DNA of 64,000 nt, taken from the NCBI RefSeq assembly GCF_003999975.1, contig NZ_RJAC01000018.1:62001-126000 (forward strand), read 5' to 3'. The DNA comes from Actinoplanes solisilvae (GTDB lineage: Bacteria; Actinomycetota; Actinomycetes; Mycobacteriales; Micromonosporaceae). The position numbers and the translations under genes are program-made. The notes below the pieces were generated by a model. That model saw only the letters and a list, made by a program, of their open reading frames with translations. It had not been told where the DNA came from and ran no database searches. Positions 15,231 through 23,088 of the stretch are shown here, in pieces (the stretch's first letter is position 1; each line of letters opens with the position of its first letter).

Positions 15231-16469
15231 ATGACCGATCCTCGTTCCGCCGTGACCGTGCTCGCCGGATTCACGGCGCCGGCCACCGACGCCGTAGCTC
15301 GCAGCCTGCTCGTGACCGACCCGTCGCTGATCCTCATCACGCACGACCTCACCCACGTCCGCGACGGCCTCGTCCGGCGCACCGCCCGCACGCGGGACGA
15401 GGTCCTCGAGGACGAGGTCACCGAACTGGTCCACGGTTGCGTGTCCTGCACACTGCGCGAGGACGTCATCCCCACGCTGGTCCGGCTGAGCCGCCGCCAC
15501 CCCGGCCGCGAGCTACTCCTGGCCCTTCCCCCGGCCGTCGAGCCCGAAGCCGTTGCCGCCGCCTGCGCGGTGTCGAGCGTCGACGGGGTCGCCGTCACCG
15601 ACGCCGTACGCTTCGACTCGTACGTCACCGTTGTCGAGGCGGCCAGCCTCCTCGACGACCTGATCACGACCGACGACCTGCGTGATCGCGGCCGGCACGC
15701 GGCCGACAACGACCACCGCACCGTGGCCGACGTGGTCAGCCGCCAGATCGAGTTCGCCGACACGATCGTCGTCTGGAGCGCCCCGGACGCGGACGCCGTG
15801 GAACGCGACCGCCTCACCGCGCTGCTGCACCGGCTCGCCCCGTGGGCGGCACACGTCCGCGTCGGCGACAATCCTGCGATCGACTGCACCGCCCTGGCCC
15901 GCCGGCTGCTGCGCACCGGCCGGCACAACCCGGAGGTGCCGGGCATGCTGGGCCGCGCGCTGGAGGGCTACCCGGTCGGCGTCCACGACCCGGCCGGCGA
16001 CAACGGCGTCAACGCGATGCTGTTCCGCAGCCGCCGCCCGTTCCACCCGCAACGTCTGCACGACGCCCTCGACGACCTGACGAGCGAGGCGTTGCGCAGC
16101 CGCGGTCTGCTGTGGATCGCCACCCAGCCGGACACGGCGATCGGGTGGGAATCGGCCGGCGGCGGGCTGACCTTCGGCAACCTCGGCCACTGGCTCGCCG
16201 CCCTGCCCCGCGAACGCTGGGACGAGGCGAGCGACATGCGCCGCCTGGCCGCCGACGCCGCGTGGGACCCCTACTACGGCGACCGCACCACCGTCCTGTC
16301 ATTCGTCGGTTTCAACCTCGACGTCGACGCGATGACCGCGACCCTGCGGCACTGCCTGGTCACCGACGCCGAGCTCGCCGAGGGAACCGACCGGCAGCAG
16401 GCCCTGCCCGACCCCTTCACCGGCCTCTTTCCCCTCGAGGACGCCCTCTCCGAGGGAGCGGTGTCGTAG
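15231..16469 (+). CDS. COG0523 (CobW/G3E)-family protein without a P-loop, Mrf-like
   Basis: A 412-residue relative of the G3E metal-chaperone GTPases (CobW, ZigA, YciC). The N-terminus reads VTVLAGFTAPATDAVARSLL, where active members have a Walker A of the GxxGxGKT kind; the Gly-Lys-Thr is gone, so GTP binding is doubtful. The metal motif is HGCVSCTLREDV (family CxCC; here CVSC). The C-terminal CobW_C-like part includes WIATQPDTAIGWESAGGG. Mycobacterial Mrf, which recruits the hibernation factor to zinc-starved C- ribosomes, is a COG0523 protein encoded with the same ribosomal paralogues, so an Mrf-like role is likely by context. It is divergent from rpmB over the Zur box. Confidence 0.85.
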   Translation: MTDPRSAVTVLAGFTAPATDAVARSLLVTDPSLILITHDLTHVRDGLVRRTARTRDEVLEDEVTELVHGCVSCTLREDVIPTLVRLSRRHPGRELLLALPPAVEPEAVAAACAVSSVDGVAVTDAVRFDSYVTVVEAASLLDDLITTDDLRDRGRHAADNDHRTVADVVSRQIEFADTIVVWSAPDADAVERDRLTALLHRLAPWAAHVRVGDNPAIDCTALARRLLRTGRHNPEVPGMLGRALEGYPVGVHDPAGDNGVNAMLFRSRRPFHPQRLHDALDDLTSEALRSRGLLWIATQPDTAIGWESAGGGLTFGNLGHWLAALPRERWDEASDMRRLAADAAWDPYYGDRTTVLSFVGFNLDVDAMTATLRHCLVTDAELAEGTDRQQALPDPFTGLFPLEDALSEGAVS

Positions 16470-16485
16470 CCCGAAGTAGGCCGGC

Positions 16486-16517
16486 GCGGGACGCCTCACG
16501 CCCGTGGGGCGTCCCGC
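16486..16517. terminator. Bidirectional terminator between convergent operons
   Basis: GCGGGACGCC pairs perfectly with GGCGTCCCGC across a 12-base loop. It lies at the meeting point of the COG0523 gene (stop 16469) and the znu/arsR operon (stop 16496), overlapping the last codons of arsR. Confidence 0.85.
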
Positions 16518-16798
16518 ACGAACCGCAGCACTTCGTCGACCAGCCGGACGGTCGCCTCATCCGGCAGCGAGTAGAACACCTGCCGCCCTCGGCGCCGCCG
16601 ACGGACCAGACCCGCGTCGACGAGATGGCGCAGATGATGCGACAGCGCCGTCACATGCACCGGCACAACCTCGGCCAGCGCCGTGGGCGTGGCCTCCCCG
16701 GCGCGCAGCAGGATCAGGACGTGCAACCGGTGCTCGTAGGCCATGCCCCGCAACGCCTCCGCCGCCCTGGCCAATGTGGCCGGGCTGACCACCGTCAC
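16496..16798 (-). CDS. ArsR-family regulator, last gene of the zinc-uptake operon
   Basis: A 100-residue winged-helix regulator. The recognition part is TALAEVVPVHVTALSHHLRHLVDAGLV, followed by the wing RRRRRGRQVFYSLPD. The usual ArsR/SmtB metal ligands are not obvious: there is no CxC in the alpha-3 region and no His pair in the last helix (EATVRLVDEVLRFVRDAPRA), although a double His sits in the recognition helix. The GTG start overlaps the permease stop (GTGA), so it is co-translated with the transporter. It may respond to metal through other residues or to a different signal. Confidence 0.85.
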   Translation of the reverse strand: MTVVSPATLARAAEALRGMAYEHRLHVLILLRAGEATPTALAEVVPVHVTALSHHLRHLVDAGLVRRRRRGRQVFYSLPDEATVRLVDEVLRFVRDAPRA

Positions 16799-17631
16799 GC
16801 CCGACCGGCAGGCGCCACCGGAAGCCGGACGACGGCCGTCCGCAGCCGGGCCGGCAGCCAGGAGGCGGCCAGCACGGCCGTCGCGGTCAGCGAGATGCTC
16901 GCGCCGGCCGCGACGTTCCAGCGGCTCGAGATCCACAAGCCGACGAGGCCGCTGCCCACGGCGAAGACGATCGACAGCGCTGTGACGACGGGCAACCGGT
17001 CGGACCACAGCCGCGCGGCCGCCGCGGGTGCGACGATCAGCGACACCGCCAGGATCGTGCCCACGGCCGGCACCATCGTGACCACGACGACCTGAATGGT
17101 GAGCAGCAGAAGCAGATCCCAGCGGCCGATCGCCAGCCCTGCCGCCTGCGCACCGGACCGGTCGAAGCCGATCTGCAGCAGAGGCCGGGCGCCGACGGTC
17201 AACCCGACGGCGACGACGACTAGCACCACCGCCGTGACGACCAGGTCCTGTGTACCGACGGTCAGGATCGACCCGACCAGGAACGACGACAGGTCCCGGC
17301 TGAAGCCGCTCTGGGTGGCGACGAGCGCGGCGCCGAGCGCGAACCCGGCCGAGAGCAGCACCCCCGTGGCCGCCGACGCGTCCTGGCCCCGGCGACGCGT
17401 CAGGGCGACCACGCCGACGGCGACGATTCCGCCGGCGACGACACCGCCGAGCATGATGTTGACGCCGATGATCGAGGCCAGCACGATGCCGGGGAACGTG
17501 GCGTGGGTCAGCGCCATCGTGAAGAACGACAGCCGGCGCACCACCACGTGCACGCCGATCAGTCCGGCCAGCGCCCCGGCGAGCACGACCTCGGCCACGG
17601 CCCGGTGCAGGGCGTCATCCCACCAGCTCAT
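16795..17631 (-). CDS. Zinc/manganese ABC transporter permease (ZnuB family), second copy
   Basis: A 278-residue integral membrane subunit of a metal-uptake ABC transporter with eight or nine hydrophobic segments. SFFTMALTHATFPGIVLASI corresponds to the family's conserved cytoplasmic loop that meets the ATPase, and VPAVGTILAVSLIVAPAAAARL is the conserved late helix. It starts 17 bases inside the preceding permease gene and its stop overlaps arsR. With the first permease it probably forms a heterodimeric channel for the ZnuA-ZnuC system. Confidence 0.9.
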   Translation of the reverse strand: MSWWDDALHRAVAEVVLAGALAGLIGVHVVVRRLSFFTMALTHATFPGIVLASIIGVNIMLGGVVAGGIVAVGVVALTRRRGQDASAATGVLLSAGFALGAALVATQSGFSRDLSSFLVGSILTVGTQDLVVTAVVLVVVAVGLTVGARPLLQIGFDRSGAQAAGLAIGRWDLLLLLTIQVVVVTMVPAVGTILAVSLIVAPAAAARLWSDRLPVVTALSIVFAVGSGLVGLWISSRWNVAAGASISLTATAVLAASWLPARLRTAVVRLPVAPAGRA

Positions 17632-18499
17632 GAACGGAACTCCTTCGCGCGGACGGCACCCGGCGTTGCCGTCGGGCGCGCAAAAGACGTACGGGAATCA
17701 GCAACAGGTAGGCGGCCACCAGCAGCAGCACCACCGAGGACGCCGAGGTCAGCGCCACGCCGTAGTGCAGCGAGGCGGTCCAGCTCACGAGCAGCCCCGC
17801 GTAGCCCGCGCCGATGATCAGAACCGTGCCGACGACCGCCATCACGGCCAGCCGGTCGGTGACCATGCGGGCCGCCGCGGCCGGGACGATCAGCAAAGCG
17901 ACGACGAGGATCGTTCCGACGGCGCGCACCGACGCGACCACAACCAACGCCACCAGCACGTTGAGCCACAAGTCGAGCCAGCCGACGCGGAATCCGGCGG
18001 CCGCCGCCCCAGCCGGATCGAACGTACGGAACAGCAGCGCGCGGGCGCCGATGAGCAGGGCGACCAGGACCACGCCGGCCAGCACCGCGGTCTCGACGAG
18101 TTGGTCAGCTGTCACGGTCAGCAGACGACCGAACAAGAAGGCGGTCAGATCAGAGGTGTACGAGGTGCGGCGCGAGACCAGCACGACGCCGATCGAGAAC
18201 ATCGCGGTGAGCACCACGGCCGTCGCCGCGTCATCGGAAACGCGGCCGCCGCGGGTCAGCAACGTCAGCACCACCGCCGTCAGCAGGCCCGCGACCAGCG
18301 CCCCGACGACGAGCCCTTCCAGTCCCCCGGCGACGAAACCGATGACGACACCCGGGAACACGGTGTGCGTCATCGCGTCGGAGACGAACGCGAGACGGCG
18401 GGCGTAGACGAACACGCTGACCGGGCCGCAGATCACCGCGAGCAGCGCGATCTCGGCCAGGGCCCGGGCCATGAACGGCAGTTCGAACGGCGCGATCAC
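17615..18499 (-). CDS. znuB: Zinc/manganese ABC transporter permease (ZnuB family), first copy
   Basis: A 294-residue permease. Landmarks are LAFVSDAMTHTVFPGVVIGF (ATPase-contact loop) and SVRAVGTILVVALLIVPAAAA. The C-terminus is basic (RLLRARRQRRVPSARRSS). The GTG start at 18499 overlaps the ATPase stop by four bases (GTGA), which decides it over the longer upstream frame. Located between ATPase and second permease in a five-gene operon. The two permeases are clearly paralogous in the two landmark segments. Confidence 0.92.
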   Translation of the reverse strand: MIAPFELPFMARALAEIALLAVICGPVSVFVYARRLAFVSDAMTHTVFPGVVIGFVAGGLEGLVVGALVAGLLTAVVLTLLTRGGRVSDDAATAVVLTAMFSIGVVLVSRRTSYTSDLTAFLFGRLLTVTADQLVETAVLAGVVLVALLIGARALLFRTFDPAGAAAAGFRVGWLDLWLNVLVALVVVASVRAVGTILVVALLIVPAAAARMVTDRLAVMAVVGTVLIIGAGYAGLLVSWTASLHYGVALTSASSVVLLLVAAYLLLIPVRLLRARRQRRVPSARRSSVHELVG

Positions 18500-19251
18500 G
18501 GCTCCACCAGCATCATCTGCCCGTCGGCGACGTCGACCACGTGACCCCCGTACGTCATGCGCAGTTTCTCGGCCGTGAGCACCTCGGACGGCGCGCCGAC
18601 GGCCCACTGCCGTCCGTTGAGCAGGCACACCACATCGGCCAGATCACGGGCCACCCCGAGGTCGTGGGTGCTGATCACCAGTGCGGCGCCGCCCGCGCTG
18701 AGCTCGCGCAACACTCGTACGATCTCGTCCTGGCTGACCGCGTCGACACCGTTGAACGGCTCGTCGAGCAGCAGCAGCCGGGGCTCGGAGGCGATCGCGC
18801 GGGCCAGCAGGACCCGCTGCCGCTGACCGCCTGACAACGTGCCGAAACGGTGCCCGGCCCGGTCGGCCAGTCCGACCCGGTCGAGGGCTTCGGCGACCGC
18901 CCTCCGATCGGCGGCCCGGGCCGGACGCCACCAGCCGATCCGCCGGTAGCGGCCCATCATGACGACCTGCCGGACGCTGACCGGGAAGTCAGCGTCCAGC
19001 GTGTCGGTCTGCGGCACGTAGCCGGCCTGGCCACGAGCCGCCGACGGGTCCGCCCCCAGCACCGAGGCTTGCCCGGCCAGCACGGGTACCAGCCCGAGCA
19101 CCGATTTGATGAGGGTCGACTTCCCGGCCCCGTTCGGTCCCACCAGGGCCAGCCGCTGTCCCGCACGCACGTCGAGGTCGACGTGGGTCAGCACGGCGGT
19201 GCCCTGATAGCCGACGCTGACACCGTCGTACCGCAGGGCCGGGCCGGTCAT
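18496..19251 (-). CDS. znuC: Zinc ABC transporter ATP-binding protein (ZnuC)
   Basis: A 251-residue ABC ATPase with Walker A GPNGAGKST, Q-loop GYVPQTDTLD, signature LSGGQRQR, Walker B RLLLLDEP and switch His in VISTHDLG. VVMMGRYRRIGWWRPARAAD between Q-loop and signature is typical of the metal-uptake subfamily. The ATG at 19251 comes one base after the binding-protein stop (TGACATG). It drives import by the flanking permeases. Confidence 0.94.
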   Translation of the reverse strand: MTGPALRYDGVSVGYQGTAVLTHVDLDVRAGQRLALVGPNGAGKSTLIKSVLGLVPVLAGQASVLGADPSAARGQAGYVPQTDTLDADFPVSVRQVVMMGRYRRIGWWRPARAADRRAVAEALDRVGLADRAGHRFGTLSGGQRQRVLLARAIASEPRLLLLDEPFNGVDAVSQDEIVRVLRELSAGGAALVISTHDLGVARDLADVVCLLNGRQWAVGAPSEVLTAEKLRMTYGGHVVDVADGQMMLVEP

Positions 19252-19252
19252 G

Positions 19253-20218
19253 TCAGCCGCCCAGCGCCGAGACGATGACCTGGGTGTTGTGCCGCTCGGC
19301 ACCCAGGTAGGTACCCTCCGGCGTACCGGGCGCTCCGAGGCTGTCGCCGAACAGCGCGTCGTCCCCGCCGATCACCTTGACGCCGGCCTGCTGAGCGATG
19401 GCCTCCGCGCTCTTGGGCGGCAGCGAGCTCTCGGTGAAAATGGCCTTCGTACCGGTCGCCTTGATCTTCGCGACGAGGTCGCTGAGCTGCTGCGCCGACA
19501 GCTCGGCTGACGTGTCGAGGCTGGGAATGACCGACCCGACGAACTGCAGCTTGTAACGGTCGACGTAGTAGCCGAACGCGTCATGGTTCGTGACCAGCTT
19601 GCGGTCGGCAACCGGCAGTTTCGCGTACGCCGCCTCGTTGTCAGCGTCCAGCCTGTCCAACTCGGCCGAGTAGGTGCCCAGGTTCTTCGCGAACGTGTCG
19701 GCCTTGGCCGGGTCAGCGGTGGCCAGGCCCTTCTCGATGTTTGTCACCATGATCTTGGCGTTCTGCGGGTTGTGCCAGATGTGCGGGTCGTGCTCCTCGG
19801 CGTGTTCCTCGCCCTCTCCCTCTTCGTGGCCGCCCTCGCGTAGTTTCACGCCCTGGCTCGAATCGACCACGGCGCCCTGGAAGCCCGCGGCCTCGACGGT
19901 GCGGTCCAGCCACGCCTCGAGCCCGACGCCGCTCTTGACCACGACCTTGGCCGAACCGATCGCCTGAATGTCGGCCGGCGTCGGCTCGAACTCGTGCGGA
20001 TCCACGTTCGGCTTGATGATCTGCGTGACCGCCACGTCGGACCCGCCGATGTTGCGGACGAAGTCGGCCACCTCGGGGGTCGTGGCGACCACCGCGAGCT
20101 TCGTGCCGCCGGACGCCGCGGACGCGCTGCCCGAGTCGGTGCCCGACCCGCAGCCGGCCAGCACCGTGACGGCCGCGGCAGCCGCCGCGAACCACGTTAT
20201 GCGTTGCCGATTCTTCAT
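19253..20218 (-). CDS. znuA: Zinc-binding lipoprotein of the ABC importer (ZnuA)
   Basis: A 321-residue surface lipoprotein. Residues 1-23 form a lipoprotein signal ending LAGC (Cys23 lipidated). The cluster A-I metal-binding fold is recognisable: NVDPHEFEPTPADIQAIG with the first ligand His, a His/Glu-rich loop (EGGHEEGEGEEHAEEHDPH) followed by the next ligands (PHIWHNP), NHDAFGYYVDRYKLQFVG, and a late Asp (IGGDDALFGDSLG). The His-rich loop is typical of zinc rather than manganese binders. ATG at 20218 has AGGAG at good spacing. First gene of the operon, directly behind a Zur-type palindrome. Confidence 0.94.
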   Translation of the reverse strand: MKNRQRITWFAAAAAAVTVLAGCGSGTDSGSASAASGGTKLAVVATTPEVADFVRNIGGSDVAVTQIIKPNVDPHEFEPTPADIQAIGSAKVVVKSGVGLEAWLDRTVEAAGFQGAVVDSSQGVKLREGGHEEGEGEEHAEEHDPHIWHNPQNAKIMVTNIEKGLATADPAKADTFAKNLGTYSAELDRLDADNEAAYAKLPVADRKLVTNHDAFGYYVDRYKLQFVGSVIPSLDTSAELSAQQLSDLVAKIKATGTKAIFTESSLPPKSAEAIAQQAGVKVIGGDDALFGDSLGAPGTPEGTYLGAERHNTQVIVSALGG

Positions 20219-20244
20219 CGTTCCCACTCCTGTCCCTCAGGAGC

Positions 20245-20261
20245 AAAACGATAATCGTTTT
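20245..20261. promoter_or_regulatory. Zur box of the znu operon
   Basis: AAAACGAT-A-ATCGTTTT is a perfect 17-base palindrome in an AT-rich island 26 bases upstream of the znuA start. It shares the AAAA-N-GAT/ATC-N-TTTT architecture with the box at 15203 and fits actinobacterial Zur sites. Repression when zinc is plentiful is expected. Confidence 0.8.
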
Positions 20262-20345
20262 CATAAACAATCGTCTAATAGCGAGATGACTACCTGTGCA
20301 CCTAAGCGTCGACCACGTCGGCATCAGCAAGAGCGGGCCCTACGC

Positions 20346-20633
20346 TCACTTCGGCACCGAGGAGAACTGCAGCTCGCCGCCGTGCTTTCCGAGACGCGCG
20401 TACGCGTCGGCGAGACGACACAGCACCGGAACCTGGCCGGGCCGATCCGCCAGCGACTCCGACAAGCGCAGAGCGCGCTCGCAATAGGCGATCGAGTCGT
20501 GATAGTCGCCCTGGGCGAAGCTGACCTGTCCGAGATTGCGATACACCAATCCCCGCTCGGCCTGTTTCCCGAGTCCGCCGAAAAGCTCGAGCGCCTGCCA
20601 GCGCCCCGCTTTTTCGTCGTCACCGACAGGCAC
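20346..20633 (-). pseudogene. Remnant of a TPR-domain regulator
   Basis: A 95-residue frame whose middle part contains two tetratricopeptide-like helices: GLVYRNLGQVSFAQGDYHDS and, after IAYCERALRLSES, CRLADAYARLGK. This is the repeat type found at the C-termini of large AfsR/SARP-like regulators (YxNLGxxxxxxGDYxxA). The ends lose resemblance to the family. No ribosome site or partner domain is present nearby, so it looks like a leftover piece. It could be a small expressed TPR peptide, but that is less likely. Confidence 0.5.
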
Positions 20634-20707
20634 GAGCCCAACCTCCTACGCCGGGGACGGCGCTTCATCATCGTCGGGACCGCATCGGAGGGACAATCGC
20701 CGGCGCC

Positions 20708-21904
20708 TCAGAGGCGTACGGGAAGGTCTGTCTTGCCGTTGAAGATGAACGTGGGGATCGGCTGGAGGCTGTCGGCCGGCTTGGCCAGGTCGAGGTCGGG
20801 GAAGTGGGCGAACAACGCCGGCAGAGCGGCCTCGGCCTCCAGGCGGCCGAGCGGCGCGCCGATGCAGTAGTGCACTCCGTGACCGAACGCCAGGTGGGTC
20901 TTGTCGGGACGATGGACGTCGAACGTGTCCGCCGCCGGTCCGTGCAGCCGGGGATCGCGGCCGCCGGCGCCGAAGCCCATGAGAACCGGATCACCCTGAC
21001 GGATCACGACGCCCTCGCCGAGGTCGATGTCCTCGACGGCGTATCTCAGCGGCATGTTCTGCACGGGAGCGTCGAAACGCAGCGTCTCCTCGACGACGGC
21101 CGACCACCGAACGGCCCCCGCGAGGACGGCGGACAGCTGATCGCGATGGTTGAGGAGGTCCAGGACCGCGTTCGTGATGAGGTCCGCGGTGGCCGGTACG
21201 CCTCCGGCGACGGTGACGGCCAGCGCGAGCACACGTTCGTCGGCGGTCAGGTCTGCGGCCTGGGCAAGGACGGTCGCCATGTCGGCGCCGGGGGCGCGCT
21301 CCTTGCTCGAGATGAGCGCGGCGAAGAAATACATCGCTCCGTCGAGCTGCCGGGCGGCGACTTCCGCGTCGCCGGAGGGGGTCAGCAGGTCGAGCATCGC
21401 CGTCCTCGCCTCCGGCCATTCCTCGACCGGCACTCCGAACAGGTCGCACAGCGTCTCGACGGCGATCACCTGGGCGAAGCTCGCCCGGACGTCGACGATC
21501 TCCGCCGAGCCGGGCGTTCCGAGGGCGGCCAGAAGGGCCGGCAGTCGCCTCTTCAGGTTGGCGCTCAACACCTCGACCCGATCCGGCGTGAAGGCGAGCT
21601 CCATGATCCCGCGCAGCCGCCGATGATCCGACCCGTACGCGTTGAGGACCGTCGGCGAGATCAGGAACGGGGCGAGCGGCCAGCCGGGCGGCACGCTGTC
21701 CAGACCGGGCCAATGCTGCCCGGCGTCGCGGGAGATCCGGTCGTCCTCGGTCAGCCGCCTCAGTACGTCGTGTCTCGTCACCGACCAGGCCGCGATGCCG
21801 CCCGGCAGCTCAACCCGTACGGCCGGTCCGGCCGACTGGAGCTGGGCCGCGGTCTCCTGAAGCGAGCGTCCGGCCGGCTGCAGTGAGAAAACCTCTGCCG
21901 TCAT
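20708..21904 (-). CDS. Cytochrome P450
   Basis: A 398-residue soluble bacterial P450. The haem loop reads FGHGVHYCIGAPLGRLEA (Cys is the haem ligand), the ExxR motif is EETLR, and the conserved Phe-Arg-Pro-type region is present around DTFDVHRPDKTHLAFG. The I-helix reads VAGGVPATADLI, so the Glu/Asp-Thr acid-alcohol pair of the family motif AG(H)(E/D)TT is replaced by Pro-Ala. A perfect TGCAATATATTGCA palindrome lies 27 bases upstream of the ATG. It is divergent from a short-chain dehydrogenase. The substrate is unknown, and no ferredoxin or reductase gene is adjacent. Confidence 0.93.
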   Translation of the reverse strand: MTAEVFSLQPAGRSLQETAAQLQSAGPAVRVELPGGIAAWSVTRHDVLRRLTEDDRISRDAGQHWPGLDSVPPGWPLAPFLISPTVLNAYGSDHRRLRGIMELAFTPDRVEVLSANLKRRLPALLAALGTPGSAEIVDVRASFAQVIAVETLCDLFGVPVEEWPEARTAMLDLLTPSGDAEVAARQLDGAMYFFAALISSKERAPGADMATVLAQAADLTADERVLALAVTVAGGVPATADLITNAVLDLLNHRDQLSAVLAGAVRWSAVVEETLRFDAPVQNMPLRYAVEDIDLGEGVVIRQGDPVLMGFGAGGRDPRLHGPAADTFDVHRPDKTHLAFGHGVHYCIGAPLGRLEAEAALPALFAHFPDLDLAKPADSLQPIPTFIFNGKTDLPVRL

Positions 21905-21930
21905 GTCTTCCGTCTCCCTAGGTTGCGATG

Positions 21931-21944
21931 TGCAATATATTGCA
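21931..21944. promoter_or_regulatory. Putative GntR operator, copy 1 (P450 promoter)
   Basis: TGCAATATATTGCA is a perfect 14-base palindrome, 27 bases before the P450 start. An identical copy lies at 29288 and a one-mismatch copy at 27637, just ahead of the GntR gene. AT-rich islands of this kind are rare in the surrounding DNA. Confidence 0.75.
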
Positions 21945-22086
21945 TGCTATCCGATCGATCATGTCGGTGAGCAGCGCCGATGACGTGGGCGACGACACAG
22001 ATCAGTTCGGCCGGAATTTGAGCGGTCGACGAAACCACGGCCCGGCAACGTTCAGCGGCCCGCGAGCAGGGTCACAGTCGCAATCC

Positions 22087-22113
22087 TTGACCCTCCCCCG
22101 AGGAGAAGGTCAA
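22087..22113 (+). promoter_or_regulatory. MerR-type operator candidate upstream of the SDR gene
   Basis: TTGACC and GGTCAA form a perfect 6-base inverted repeat over a 15-base spacer (CTCCCCCGAGGAGAA), whose inner bases continue the symmetry imperfectly. Long, GC-rich palindromes of this shape next to a TTGAC -35 hexamer are typical of promoters turned on by MerR-family proteins. The SDR start is 77 bases downstream. No merR gene is visible in the window. Confidence 0.4.
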
Positions 22114-22189
22114 CCGTTGTCCAGGTCCGGCTGCCCTCGCGGGAAGCCGGCCGAGAAACCGTCTTCTGACGCAAGGATCGAGCACCGAC

Positions 22190-23029
22190 ATGAACACCTG
22201 GTTCATCACTGGCGGCACACCCGGCGGGTTCGGCATGGCCTATGCCGAGGCCGCTTTGGAGAACGGCGACCGCGTGGCACTGACCGCGAGACGCCCCGAC
22301 GAACTGGCGTCGTGGGCGAAGCCGTACGGGGATCGGGTCTTGGTTCTTCCCCTGGACGTCACTGATCCGAAGCTCGTCGAAGCGGCCGTTCGCACTGCCG
22401 AGGAGCACTTCGGCGGGATCGACGTGCTGGTCAACAACGCCGGCCGCGGCTGGTTCGGGTCGATCGAGGGCATGGCCGACGCCGACGTCCGGCGCATGTT
22501 CGAGCTGAACTACTTCGCTGTCCTGACGGTCCTTCGCGCCGCCCTGCCCGGGATGCGCGCACGCGGCAGCGGATGGATCATCAACATGTCCTCCGTCGCC
22601 GGGATGCGCGGCATCGAGGGCTTCGGCTATTACAGCGCTTCCAAGTACGCCCTCGAAGCCACGACCGAGGTGCTGCGCGAAGAGGTCGAGCCGTTGGGCA
22701 TCCGGGTGATGGCAGTCGAGCCGGGCGCCTTCCGCACCCGCGCCTACACCGGTTTCGCCGGCGAGACCGTCGAGGAGACCATCCCGGAATACCTGCCGGT
22801 CCTCGAGAAGGTCCGGGCCGCCATGATCGAACAGAACGGCAACCAGCCCGGTGACCCGCGCCGCGGGGCTCGCGCGGTGATCGCGGCCATGGCTCAGGAG
22901 AAGCCTCCCCACCGCCTGGTCCTCGGCAGCGGCGGGTTCGACGCCGTTGTCGCCACGCTGGAGGCGACCCTCCACGATGTCCGCGCCTCCGAAGCGCTCT
23001 CCCGGGGAGCCGACTTCCCCACCTCCTGA
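22190..23029 (+). CDS. Short-chain dehydrogenase/reductase
   Basis: A 279-residue classical SDR. Cofactor motif TGGTPGGFG at the N-terminus, NNAG at about residue 82, catalytic Ser in MSSVAG and YYSASKYAL (Tyr-x-x-x-Lys). TARRPDE after the second strand with a basic residue suggests NADP(H). The C-terminal extension (VEETIPEYLPVLEKV) resembles the oxidoreductases that act on lipophilic or sugar alcohols. It is divergent from the P450, with the GntR-type palindrome in the shared upstream region and a MerR-type element closer to it. Confidence 0.9.
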   Translation: MNTWFITGGTPGGFGMAYAEAALENGDRVALTARRPDELASWAKPYGDRVLVLPLDVTDPKLVEAAVRTAEEHFGGIDVLVNNAGRGWFGSIEGMADADVRRMFELNYFAVLTVLRAALPGMRARGSGWIINMSSVAGMRGIEGFGYYSASKYALEATTEVLREEVEPLGIRVMAVEPGAFRTRAYTGFAGETVEETIPEYLPVLEKVRAAMIEQNGNQPGDPRRGARAVIAAMAQEKPPHRLVLGSGGFDAVVATLEATLHDVRASEALSRGADFPTS

Positions 23030-23088
23030 CCCGGCGGGCCCGCGGCATGCTGCCGGAACGTCGTCCTCAGCAACCGCCGCGGGAGCGG

